A DNA stretch of 37,884 nt, taken from Nitrospirales bacterium (GTDB taxonomy: Bacteria > Nitrospirota > Nitrospiria > Nitrospirales > UBA8639). The stretch spans positions 1 to 37,884 of the forward strand of contig BQIW01000041.1 in the NCBI GenBank assembly GCA_021604105.1, in the 5' to 3' direction. The notes under the pieces were generated by a model, which made no database searches, was not told the DNA's origin, and worked only from the letters and a program-made list of their open reading frames with translations. Below, piece after piece: positions 1 to 7,549 of this stretch; within the stretch, counting starts at the first letter, position 1; each line of letters opens with the position of its first letter. Both the position numbers and the translations under genes were made by a program.

Positions 1-15
1 TCGGCCACCCAAGAC

Positions 16-40
16 AGACGCCCCACCGGGGCGTCTCTAT
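16..40 (+). repeat. REP-like palindrome, copy 1
   Basis: Perfect hairpin: left arm AGACGCCCC (16-24), loop ACC, right arm GGGGCGTCT (28-36), then a tail CTAT. Compared with the other copies (arms AGACGTCCC and GGGACGTCT), both arms carry a change at the paired position (T to C on the left, A to G on the right). Base pairing is therefore kept, which points to selection on structure. It lies 45 bp past the stop of the TIR-STAND gene. Confidence 0.85.
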
Positions 41-85
41 AAGAAATTCGGAAGAGAAAAGGGTAAAAGGATACAGAGCAAAGGG

Positions 86-2716
86 TTAACGGGTGCCCTG
101 GGCAAGACGAAACCCGATGTCGTTGGTCCGGTCGTCTGTCGGGAACCAGTCCCGGAGTGATGCACGGAGGGGCCCCGGCCCGCTGCTGCCCCAGGACCCG
201 CCCCGAATCACACGCCGGGCGCAGTCACCTCCCCCGCCCTCTAACCAAGACGCCCCATCTGTCGGGGCCACAATATAATTCTCATGCCAACAATCCTCCA
301 CCCATTCGTAAACATTGCCGCTTAGGTCATAAAGGCCAAATTTATTGGGCTGTTTGCTTCCAATTTCAGCTGTTTTATCACCATGATAGACCGCGTAGTT
401 CCCCAGCTCACTTTTTTCCGATGTCCCTGCCCATGTTTCCTGTTTACTACCGCTCCGCGCCGCATATTCCCATTCGGTTTCGCTCGGTAACCGGTAGAAC
501 TTTCCGGTGGCCCGTGACAGCCAGGTAGCATAGGCCAGTGCATCGTCCCAGGACACATTGATCACTGGACGGCTACCACGACCCCAGTTTTCATCTCTCG
601 GGCTGTATGAACGCGCAGTGAGTTCCACAAATTGATCGTACTCATTAAACGTCACTTCATGCTGACTTAGTTGAAACGTGGCGATCGTCACCGTGTGAAC
701 GGGTTTTTCGTATTCACTCCCTAAAACCTCGACATCCCCCATTTGAAATTCGCCACCAGGAATCTCGACCATGTCCGGTTCACGGATCTCCACGAGATGC
801 AATCGGACCTGCACAATAGACCAGGCATAGGGCACGGTCACTCCGGAGTTGCCTAACCAGGCGATGGGGCCACCAACCAGTAGGAGTACCAGGAGGCTAC
901 CAAGGGTTGTGAACACACGGGATTTGGTTTTCCGGTTTTGACTGGCACTGACATATTGCCGCTCCTCCGAAGAGAAGTCCTCTGGCTTATTCTTGAGCCA
1001 TTTCCCAGCTTCAACCAGAGGCCGACCCCGGAGCAGCAGGTCGGCGCTGCGATGGCTTCGTTCCCACTCCTTGATTGAGAGACCCAGGCGTTGTTGCCAG
1101 GCAAGGAACTGCCGATCGCCGTCCACCCATTCTTTCAGTTGCCCCCACTGGCGGATCAACGCTTCATGGGAGACTTCAACCGTTTCCTCGGCACCGCCGG
1201 TCATTTGGGCGGTCACCAGCAAACGTTCGTCGGCCAACGTTTTGACGAGTGGTTGCAGGCCCTCGCCCAGTTCCGCGAAGGTGGCTCGCCTTCTGGTATC
1301 CGCTTCGCCTTCGCCCGGCCGCACCAGCCGCAAGAAGATGTGTTGTATTCTCCATTGATCTTCCAGGCTGGCCTTCTCGTACACAGCTTGAGCTTTCTGG
1401 GCGATTGCCCCTTCCAGCTGGCCCATGACGCGGTAGGCCTCATGATGGAGAAGTCCCCCGCGTCGTTCCTTCCAGAGTTGTCGCAGGACAAATTCCAGTA
1501 GCGGCAAATGTCCCGGTTCGTCGCCGGCCTGCTCCAACAGCAGATCCACCAGACCCGCTTCAAACGTGAGCCCTACCTGCCGCGCCGGCTCCTCGATAGC
1601 CAGGCGCAGTTCTTCCCGCTTCATCGGCCCCAGATTCACTTGAGCCCCTTGCACCCGGTCCGACAAGGGCCGATAGGCCGTAATGGCGCGGCCGAAAAAG
1701 TCGCCACGCAGAGTGAGCACCACCGTCAGCTTGGCGGTGGTCGTGGCCTCAAGCACATTGTCGATGAGGCACCGCCGGGCACGGTCGTCGTCACAGAGCG
1801 TGAATAACTCTTCCCATTGATCCACGAGGAGCAAAAGGCGGTCGGTCCCCGGCTGCTTGACGAGTGCCCGGTCTGAGATGTCCCGCAGGGTGACGGTCCC
1901 TTGGAGCAGGGCCTCGGCGAGTTTGTTTGTTTCGATCAACCGGTCCGTTTCGCGCAGGTCCGGCTCGAGTAACGGCATGAGCCCCGTAGCAAGTGCCTGC
2001 ACCGGGCGATCGGTCGGCACAATGGTGACGACTTCCCAGACACGTTCGCGACTCTTGCGTAGCTCCGGCACGAGGCCCGCCCTGACGACTGAGGACTTCC
2101 CGCTGCCTGATGCCCCCACGACCGCGACGAGACTGTGCTGCTCAACGGCGCAAACGAGCTGGGTGATGGCCTCCGTCCGTCCAAAGAAGAAAGACGCATC
2201 TTCCTCCCGGAAATAGAGCAAGCCTCGGAAGGGGCAGATGGTGGCGCGGGTCTCGCGGGCCATGACTTGTGCATCCGGCCCAGGCGGACGCCCGTGAACG
2301 GCATTCACAAGTGTAGTAAGCAGGACCGGATCGTCGACACGAGCCCGTAAATCGACCCAAGTCTGTTGACTGAGAAATCCCAACGGCGGTTCTCCGCCGG
2401 GAAGCAGGACAGGAATAACTGGGAAATGTTGACCGCTGCGTTCCGCGGACACCTGCCGTTCCAGCGCAAGATATTGCTCGCGCTGCTGCCAGGGGCCCAT
2501 GTCTCCTTGTCCGATGCAGACGGCCACGGCTCGACATTGCGCCAGGTTTGCCTCCAATGACTTGGGCCAGGATTGCCCCGGCGTGAGATACCACCGGTCG
2601 AGAAAGACCTGAAGGCCCTGCTCGCGCAACAGGCACGCGAGTCCCTCCACCAGCTCATGATCGCGCCAGTGATAACTCAGGAAGACATCGAAATAGATGG
2701 TGGCTTGATCCTCCAT
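86..2716 (-). CDS. TIR / STAND NTPase / transmembrane / FGE-fold protein
   Basis: 876 aa. Residues 8-145 form a TIR domain: it opens with FDVFLSYHWRD and has a later WQQREQYLALE helix, the region holding the catalytic Glu in NAD-cleaving TIRs. Residues 161-560 are an nSTAND1-type NTPase, with Walker A GASGSGKSS at 201-209, Walker B LLLLVDQWEE at 294-303 and a downstream PGHLPLLEF motif. A single membrane helix follows at about 601-620. Residues 649-873 are an FGE-sulfatase (C-type-lectin-like) domain with GGEFQMG, RLPSETEWEYA, GNVYEWVED and a terminal RGGSW...NDIGFRLA block. The catalytic Cys pair of true formylglycine-generating enzymes is not visible, so this domain more likely binds a ligand than catalyses. 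Inferred role: a sensor-effector conflict or anti-phage protein in which C-terminal sensing drives oligomerisation and TIR activity. It is a single gene flanked by REP copies at 16 and 2925. The start at 2716 has no clear Shine-Dalgarno sequence. Confidence 0.88.
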   Translation of the reverse strand: MEDQATIYFDVFLSYHWRDHELVEGLACLLREQGLQVFLDRWYLTPGQSWPKSLEANLAQCRAVAVCIGQGDMGPWQQREQYLALERQVSAERSGQHFPVIPVLLPGGEPPLGFLSQQTWVDLRARVDDPVLLTTLVNAVHGRPPGPDAQVMARETRATICPFRGLLYFREEDASFFFGRTEAITQLVCAVEQHSLVAVVGASGSGKSSVVRAGLVPELRKSRERVWEVVTIVPTDRPVQALATGLMPLLEPDLRETDRLIETNKLAEALLQGTVTLRDISDRALVKQPGTDRLLLLVDQWEELFTLCDDDRARRCLIDNVLEATTTAKLTVVLTLRGDFFGRAITAYRPLSDRVQGAQVNLGPMKREELRLAIEEPARQVGLTFEAGLVDLLLEQAGDEPGHLPLLEFVLRQLWKERRGGLLHHEAYRVMGQLEGAIAQKAQAVYEKASLEDQWRIQHIFLRLVRPGEGEADTRRRATFAELGEGLQPLVKTLADERLLVTAQMTGGAEETVEVSHEALIRQWGQLKEWVDGDRQFLAWQQRLGLSIKEWERSHRSADLLLRGRPLVEAGKWLKNKPEDFSSEERQYVSASQNRKTKSRVFTTLGSLLVLLLVGGPIAWLGNSGVTVPYAWSIVQVRLHLVEIREPDMVEIPGGEFQMGDVEVLGSEYEKPVHTVTIATFQLSQHEVTFNEYDQFVELTARSYSPRDENWGRGSRPVINVSWDDALAYATWLSRATGKFYRLPSETEWEYAARSGSKQETWAGTSEKSELGNYAVYHGDKTAEIGSKQPNKFGLYDLSGNVYEWVEDCWHENYIVAPTDGASWLEGGGGDCARRVIRGGSWGSSGPGPLRASLRDWFPTDDRTNDIGFRLAQGTR

Positions 2717-2924
2717 TCGAGTTCACGAATACCCATAAGGCCAAAAGCCATAGATTCTGGGAATGGGCCGCAGACCAACAACCGAGAGTTCCTCAGATCT
2801 TCGTAGGTGACGAAACGGTAGATGGTCGCCATGGTTTCTGCAGATCGGGAAGGAATTGTACCCGTTCCCTTGAATTGACTTATTGGGCCAGAATCAAGAA
2901 ATAACTTCAACCCTCTCGTCGGAT

Positions 2925-2949
2925 AGACGTCCCACCGGGACGTCTCTAC
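2925..2949 (+). repeat. REP-like palindrome, copy 2
   Basis: Left arm AGACGTCCC (2925-2933), loop ACC, right arm GGGACGTCT (2937-2945), tail CTAC. Same orientation as copies 1, 3 and 5. It lies about 210 bp upstream of the TIR-STAND start, so that gene sits between copies 1 and 2. The remaining sequence in 2717-3153 shows no gene I can support. Confidence 0.88.
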
Positions 2950-3153
2950 ATGAAAACGGTTGGTCCCTGTTCAGCGATAGGGTAGGATTTTCTTTTGTCG
3001 CGACGCATCGGTGAGACGTTGGCTTCAGTTGCTAGACGAGCGTCGATAATGGAGTCTTTGGATTGGATTTCGGCTCATAACGCACCCGGATTGATCGGCA
3101 GGATGTTGGCTGGGAATGTCTACTGATCCGGCGTTACCTATTTCCACGAGACC

Positions 3154-3240
3154 TTACCAAGCGGTTTTGACGGGGTATTGACGAATGGTCTCGTCTTTGG
3201 TGAGAAGAATGAGTTTTTCTGGATCCACTTGGTAGAACAG
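3154..3240 (-). pseudogene. C-terminal remnant of a PIN/VapC-type toxin
   Basis: Read leftward from 3240 the open frame gives FYQVDPEKLILLTKDETIRQ, then YPVKTAW and a stop at 3154. This matches the usual end of Phd-partnered PIN toxins (pattern: LLT.D..I..Y.V...W-stop). The rest of the toxin, including the N-terminal LLDTH region with its acidic residues, is missing, and a stop codon precedes the fragment at 3241-3243. It lies about 30 bp after the antitoxin gene, exactly where a toxin would be. The call rests on this short motif and on position, so it is moderate. Confidence 0.55.
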
Positions 3241-3270
3241 TTACCAATTACGGTGAATTGATTAAATGCC

Positions 3271-3501
3271 TCAAAGCTTTCCATCCTTGAGTTCTTCGAC
3301 CGATTCATCAAAGTTGGGAGCAATGTACTTCACGATTCCTTTGCCGCCTCCCAAGGTTCGCTCTTTTTTGAATGCAGGAATAGGGACAATTTTTGCGACT
3401 GGCTTCTTCCCCTTGGCCACAATAATTTCCTCCCCGGCTAAGGCCCGTTGAATCAGTTTCGAAAAATGCGTCTTGGCTTGATGAATGGTGACAATGGCCA
3501 T
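3271..3501 (-). CDS. Phd/YefM-family antitoxin
   Basis: 76 aa. The sequence has the standard Phd/YefM pattern: it starts MAIVTIHQAKTHFSKLIQRA, followed by GEEIIVAKGKKPVAKIVP, the N-terminal DNA-binding fold of the family. The C-terminal tail after residue 50 would bind and neutralise a toxin. Known for the family: it represses its own promoter and pairs with a PIN (VapC) or RelE-type toxin encoded just downstream. Here only a C-terminal PIN scrap remains downstream (3154-3240), so this is probably an orphan antitoxin. REP copies lie on both sides, at 2925 and 3580. Confidence 0.85.
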   Translation of the reverse strand: MAIVTIHQAKTHFSKLIQRALAGEEIIVAKGKKPVAKIVPIPAFKKERTLGGGKGIVKYIAPNFDESVEELKDGKL

Positions 3502-3579
3502 AATCCTTATTCCTCAATGGACTTATTCATTTAGTCAAGTTCCTCCTACCCTTTGTTTTCGTGACACATCAACCCTCGT

Positions 3580-3604
3580 AGACGTCCCACCGGGACGTCT
3601 CTAC
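3580..3604 (+). repeat. REP-like palindrome, copy 3
   Basis: Left arm AGACGTCCC (3580-3588), loop ACC, right arm GGGACGTCT (3592-3600), tail CTAC. It is identical to copy 2 over 25 bp. The upstream flank also resembles copy 2 (both follow AACCCTC). It lies between the antitoxin gene and the RAYT gene. Confidence 0.88.
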
Positions 3605-3675
3605 AAGAGTCCCTATTGATTGAAGGCATGATTCTTCCAGGGTGTACCTGCCGCTGGAACGTCTTCTTCGATGGG

Positions 3676-4218
3676 TCAAAAATTCTTTGGATTGTTAGCA
3701 TCTAATTCCCACTTCACCGGATTGTCCATCATATATTGGCGAATGGTTCCTAGCGATGACTCATCCCGAATAATATGCTCATAAAAACGTGTCTGCCAGC
3801 CAAATGGCCCAACCCCCGACCCACGAATCCATTTGGTACACACGGATTTAAATTGGCCAATGATGGATCCCAGAGAATCTGGTTTTAAATTTGCCTTTGT
3901 AGAGACGTCCCGGTGGGACGTCTTTTCTGCTCCGCCGGTGAACACCAAAATCCCATGCAGATGATTGGGCATGATGACGAACTCGTCCAAGCTAACATGC
4001 TCCCTGATCGTTGCCGTTCGCCGCCCCTCCTCTTCAACAACCAGGCCTGCTGGTGAAAGGACCACCTTCCCCTCAACAATTTCTCCCAACACACAACGTC
4101 GATCTTTCGTACAAACAGTCACAAAATACCATCCCGCCTGGGAATAATCCCACCAGGGAAGGCGAATGGAAGAACACCGATAATGAGGGTTCACTGAGGT
4201 CCCCGTAGAATTCCGCAC
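3676..4218 (-). CDS. REP-associated tyrosine transposase (RAYT, Y1 HUH family)
   Basis: 180 aa, a usual length for the family. It shows the RAYT N-terminus SIRLPWWDYSQAGWYFVTVC, the HUH metal motif in FVIMPNHLHGIL (His86 and His88), and a candidate nucleophile Tyr146 in RFYEHIIRDE followed by IRQYMMDNPVKWELD. These single-strand transposases bind and nick REP hairpins and are domesticated single-copy genes rather than classical insertion sequences. Matching palindromes lie on both sides (3580-3604 and 4233-4257), and one lies in the gene itself, covering about residues 99-106 in the variable loop between the HUH motif and the SIIGQFKS helix. The reading frame is intact and all key residues are visible, so the protein may be active. 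The start at 4218 is the first ATG. Confidence 0.9.
   Translation of the reverse strand: MRNSTGTSVNPHYRCSSIRLPWWDYSQAGWYFVTVCTKDRRCVLGEIVEGKVVLSPAGLVVEEEGRRTATIREHVSLDEFVIMPNHLHGILVFTGGAEKTSHRDVSTKANLKPDSLGSIIGQFKSVCTKWIRGSGVGPFGWQTRFYEHIIRDESSLGTIRQYMMDNPVKWELDANNPKNF
3899..3923 (-). repeat. REP-like palindrome, copy 4, inside the RAYT gene
   Basis: Inverted relative to the other four. On the plus strand the tail GTAG (3899-3902) precedes the arms AGACGTCCC (3903-3911) and GGGACGTCT (3915-3923). In the RAYT frame it encodes the stretch KTSHRDVS. The hairpin is perfect and identical in sequence to copies 2 and 3. Confidence 0.88.
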
Positions 4219-4232
4219 ACATCACCATTCAT

Positions 4233-4257
4233 AGAGGTCCCACCGGGACGTCTCTAC
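4233..4257 (+). repeat. REP-like palindrome, copy 5
   Basis: Left arm AGAGGTCCC (4233-4241), loop ACC, right arm GGGACGTCT (4245-4253), tail CTAC. One unpaired change (C to G) breaks a base pair in the stem, so this copy looks slightly decayed. It ends 3 bp from the stop codon of the outer-membrane factor gene and marks the right edge of the REP cluster. Confidence 0.82.
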
Positions 4258-4260
4258 CGG

Positions 4261-5742
4261 TCAGGGCTTTTCGTGGATAACTTGAGCCAGGTGTTCCTGC
4301 TGCCAACCGCCGCCGACGGCTTTGAACAGATCCACCATAGCCGTGAGACGTGCCCGCTCGGTTTGGACCACGCCCAATTCCGCATCCAGGACGATGCGCT
4401 GAGCATCGATGACGTCGATATAGCTGACCAATCCCTTCCGATACCGGATATCCGCGAGCTCCAGCGATTCCCGGGCGGCTGCCACATGTTGGTGTTGACT
4501 GACCAGTTGCTCTTTGCGCGTTTGCAGGGCGACCAGCACATCAGCCACTTCCCTAAACGCATTTAGAATGGTTTGCTGGTAGTCTTCCAACATTTGCTGA
4601 TACCGGTTTTCCGCCACCTCCAATCTGGCCAAATTGGTATAGCCTTCAAAGATGGGAAGGGTAACCGAGGGACCGATCGCCATGTTGCGGCTGCCCCATT
4701 TGAACCATTGATCGAATTCGCTGGTGAGAAATCCTCCGTTTCCCGTGATAGACAGACTCGGGAAAAAGTACGCTCGCGCTTCCCCGATGCGCGCATTGGC
4801 GGCTTTTAAGGTTTCTTCCTTTTCCAAAATATCCGGGCGCCGTTGCAACAGATCTGAAGGCAGACCAACAGGGATCGTTGGTTGCGCCATCACGGAACGA
4901 AGGGGTTTGGAGGACAACACCAGCGTACCGGGATTGGCTCCCGTCAACACTTCAAGTTGATGCAGTTGCACGGCCCGTTGACGCCGAAACTCGGGAATTT
5001 GCGAGGCCGTTTGAGCCACAAGGGTTTCCTCTCGTTTCACATCCAGGTCGGATACCAGACCGGCCTGCGCACGGCTCCGGATGATCGACAGTGAGTCTTC
5101 TTGAAGAGCCAGGTTCCTTTCCGCAATTTCCACTTGTTCGTCGAGTTCACGGAGCCGAAAATAGGATTCTCCCACTTCACCGACCAGGCTCAACAACAGA
5201 CCGCGACGATTCATTTCGCTCCCCAACGCTTCTGCGGTAAAAGCCTCCTTTCCACGTCGAATGCGACCCCATAAATCCAGTTCCCATCGAAGATCGATGT
5301 CCGCACGCCAAATATCAAAATTGGCTCCCGGTGGTGCGAACCCTTCGGGCGCCCCTCCTGTGGGACCAACCAAAATACTTTCCGATCGACGGATTCGGCT
5401 ATAAGATCCATCCAAGGACACATTGGGATACAGCCCGGCTCCTGACCCATAAGCGACCGCGCGCGCCTCCAGCACCCGAAACGCAGCTTCTCGGAGATCA
5501 TGGTTACGATCCAAGGCCTGTTCAATCAATCCATTCAATTCATCGTTGCCAAACATTCGCCACCATTCAGCCTCCGGCACCTGTCCCACCGTGATGGGAA
5601 GCTGAGAGGATGAGCCTTCCAGTGTCATCCTGTTCCAGTCTTCCGGGACATTGAGGTCCGGCTGCTGATAGTCCGGCCCCATCAGACATCCCGGCAGACA
5701 AAGGATGATAAACAGCATGGGTAGATGTTTCGTTGCAATCAT
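4261..5742 (-). CDS. NodT/OprM-type outer-membrane efflux lipoprotein
   Basis: 493 aa from the ATG at 5742. I prefer this to longer upstream frames because AAGGAG sits 6 bp before it and a lipoprotein signal follows at once: MIATKHLPMLFIILCLPGC, with Cys19 as the lipid-anchored residue. The next residues, MGPDYQQP, are the family hallmark. Two OEP repeats follow (e.g. PDLNVPEDW...WWRMFGNDELNGLIEQALD, then GLPSDLLQRRPDILEKEETL), the long helices forming a trimeric TolC-like tunnel. It should form the outer-membrane exit duct for the pump encoded just upstream. It is the last gene of the operon, 10 bp after the adaptor gene. The stop is 3 bp from a REP palindrome. Confidence 0.93.
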   Translation of the reverse strand: MIATKHLPMLFIILCLPGCLMGPDYQQPDLNVPEDWNRMTLEGSSSQLPITVGQVPEAEWWRMFGNDELNGLIEQALDRNHDLREAAFRVLEARAVAYGSGAGLYPNVSLDGSYSRIRRSESILVGPTGGAPEGFAPPGANFDIWRADIDLRWELDLWGRIRRGKEAFTAEALGSEMNRRGLLLSLVGEVGESYFRLRELDEQVEIAERNLALQEDSLSIIRSRAQAGLVSDLDVKREETLVAQTASQIPEFRRQRAVQLHQLEVLTGANPGTLVLSSKPLRSVMAQPTIPVGLPSDLLQRRPDILEKEETLKAANARIGEARAYFFPSLSITGNGGFLTSEFDQWFKWGSRNMAIGPSVTLPIFEGYTNLARLEVAENRYQQMLEDYQQTILNAFREVADVLVALQTRKEQLVSQHQHVAAARESLELADIRYRKGLVSYIDVIDAQRIVLDAELGVVQTERARLTAMVDLFKAVGGGWQQEHLAQVIHEKP

Positions 5743-5752
5743 ACGTTTCTCC

Positions 5753-6775
5753 TTACGGAGTATCCCCTGTCTCCGACAACGGACGGGAGGTATCCGATGG
5801 CCGGGTTCCGTTCTTCGATCGGTTAGAGTCCTGACTCGAAACCCCTTCAACAGGGCGCTCGATATAGACGTCGACTTGTTGGCCGACATAGACCGGGAAA
5901 GAAGGCCGTTCAAACCGATAAATGACCTGAAGCACCCTGGTGTCGACCCGCTCCCGATTGTCTCCAGTGAGGGAACGTTTGGGCACAATGTAGGGTTCAA
6001 TGCGATCGAAGGTAAGAGGAATAGCCTTATCCGTAAACCCTTTGAGATAGGCCACCGCCGGACTTCCCGGCACCATCAACGGCGCGTTGACCTCATCGAT
6101 ATCGGCCCGCACCTGTAAGGTTTCCGTATCCCCCAATATGATGAGCGGCTCGATGGCATTCACCGTGGCATATTCCCCGGCTCGAACATTGACCTGAAGA
6201 ATCGTCGCCGCACGCGGTGCTCGAACCGTGAGACGGTTTAATAACGCTTGCACTTCATCCCGTTCTGTTTTGGCCAAATGGAAATCAGCCCTTGCCCGAA
6301 CCAACGCACGCTTGGCACCTTCCGCTTCATGCCATTTCCTCTTCACATCATCTTCACTCACCGCCCGACGGTCCGTGACCGACTGAAGCCGCTTCAATTG
6401 GTCCTGGACATCCCGAAGCCGGATCTCCTGCTCGGCGATCCGCGCCGCTGCGGACGGGAGCGAATCGGTCTTGGTTTGCAGTTGTGCCCGCAACTCCCTA
6501 TCATCCAACTGAAACAACGGATCTCCCTGCTCAACATGATCCGCCACCGTGACATACACCTTCATCACCAGTCCGGAGACCGGAGGCGCAATCCTGACGT
6601 TTTCATTCACAGCCTCAATAATGCCTGCTGCGGCCACCGTGACCTGATACGGATTCTGGGGAGGAGCTTCCATCGGTGGAGGGGGAGCCACTTTCTTATT
6701 AGCGCCCCACAAGGTCGCAATCGTCAAAATGATGCCCCCCAACGCGATCCAAAAACTCACACGCCGCAGTACCAT
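5753..6775 (-). CDS. HlyD/DevB-type periplasmic adaptor (membrane fusion protein)
   Basis: 340 aa. One N-terminal membrane anchor (about residues 6-24), a Pro-rich linker, then a lipoyl half-motif (VRIAPPVSGLVMKVYVTVAD, VEQGDPLFQLDDRELRAQL). A long Glu/Arg/Ala-rich helical hairpin spans about residues 95-190. The second lipoyl half is VRAPRAATILQVNVRAGEY, followed by beta-barrel sequence ending VYVGQQVDVYIERP. It should bridge the inner-membrane ABC pump to the outer-membrane channel. The start ATG follows the ATPase stop codon directly (TAA then ATG), a sign of coupled translation. The hydrophilic Ser/Arg-rich tail after residue 310 has no recognised function. Confidence 0.92.
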   Translation of the reverse strand: MVLRRVSFWIALGGIILTIATLWGANKKVAPPPPMEAPPQNPYQVTVAAAGIIEAVNENVRIAPPVSGLVMKVYVTVADHVEQGDPLFQLDDRELRAQLQTKTDSLPSAAARIAEQEIRLRDVQDQLKRLQSVTDRRAVSEDDVKRKWHEAEGAKRALVRARADFHLAKTERDEVQALLNRLTVRAPRAATILQVNVRAGEYATVNAIEPLIILGDTETLQVRADIDEVNAPLMVPGSPAVAYLKGFTDKAIPLTFDRIEPYIVPKRSLTGDNRERVDTRVLQVIYRFERPSFPVYVGQQVDVYIERPVEGVSSQDSNRSKNGTRPSDTSRPLSETGDTP

Positions 6776-7549
6776 TTAAACGGGTGTCCCCTGTCCTTCT
6801 TGGATCTGATCCACTCGTCCATCTTCCATATGGACAATGCGATCGCCAAATTCAAAAATCCGGGTATCGTGCGTCACAATAATCACCCCCCGATCATGCT
6901 GTTTTCCGATATCATGCAATTGCTGCACAATTCGGTGTCCCGTTTCTCCATCCAGATTCGCCGTCGGTTCGTCACACAGCAGTAACTGGGGATCACTCAC
7001 CAAGGCCCGGGCAATCGCCACCCGCTGTTGCTCTCCTCCGGACAGTCTGGTTGGCAATGCAGCCAAGCGCTCTCCCATGCCCATGCTCCCGAGAATCTTC
7101 TCCGCTTGAGCCAGGGCCTCGTGTTTGGCTACCCCGCGAATCAATAACGGCACGGCCGCATTTTCAACCGCGGTGAGAGTGGGCAAAAGATGATATTGTT
7201 GGAAAATAAATCCCAGATGATCTCGACGAAACTTCGTTTTTTCCGACGCAGACAATTCCAGAATGGATTCGCCCAAAATTCTCACCTCTCCCTCATCGCT
7301 TTCTAAAATGCCGGCAATCACCGACAAGAGAGTCGTTTTCCCGCTACCTGAAGGCCCCACCAGCAACAAGACTTCCCCGTGGGCGACATGTAAATCAACT
7401 CCCTTCAGGACAGGTATCCGGGTCTCTCCTTCCCCAAACGATTTCACCACCCCCCTGGCTTGCACCAGCCAGTGAGCCGAATCATGGTTGAGAGTCGGAG
7501 ACGGATTTCCACTCACGGCGCTACCCTCGAAACACAATCGCCGGTTCAA
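6776..7549 (-). CDS. ABC exporter ATPase, MacB/LolD/DevA family
   Basis: 257 aa. All ABC ATPase motifs are present: Walker [10 protein letters not shown] (65-73), Q-loop FQQ (116-118), signature LSGGEQQ (169-175), Walker B LLLCDEP (189-195) with Glu194, D-loop NLD and switch His227. It is closest to the MacB/LolD/DevA class that powers mechanotransmission-type exporters. Substrate is not known. With the ATG at 7549 it overlaps the permease gene by 29 bp. A GTG at 7516 just past the permease stop is an alternative start that would remove 11 residues lying ahead of the conserved domain. Confidence 0.93.
   Translation of the reverse strand: MNRRLCFEGSAVSGNPSPTLNHDSAHWLVQARGVVKSFGEGETRIPVLKGVDLHVAHGEVLLLVGPSGSGKTTLLSVIAGILESDEGEVRILGESILELSASEKTKFRRDHLGFIFQQYHLLPTLTAVENAAVPLLIRGVAKHEALAQAEKILGSMGMGERLAALPTRLSGGEQQRVAIARALVSDPQLLLCDEPTANLDGETGHRIVQQLHDIGKQHDRGVIIVTHDTRIFEFGDRIVHMEDGRVDQIQEGQGTPV

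Noticed and set aside
247-268. AGACGCCCCA followed by CGGGGC inside the TIR-STAND gene, resembling REP copy 1
   Set aside because: Only the left arm matches; spacer and right arm differ and the tail is absent. It lies in coding sequence for a conserved-looking region, so chance is the simpler view.
2677-2910. 77-aa leftward ORF just upstream of and overlapping the TIR-STAND start
   Set aside because: No ribosome site, no recognised motif, and it overlaps the real gene; probably part of the 5' region.
5743-6000. N-terminal extension of the outer-membrane factor frame up to 6000
   Set aside because: It overlaps the adaptor gene by about 250 bp in another frame. The ATG at 5742 has a ribosome site and is followed by a lipoprotein signal.
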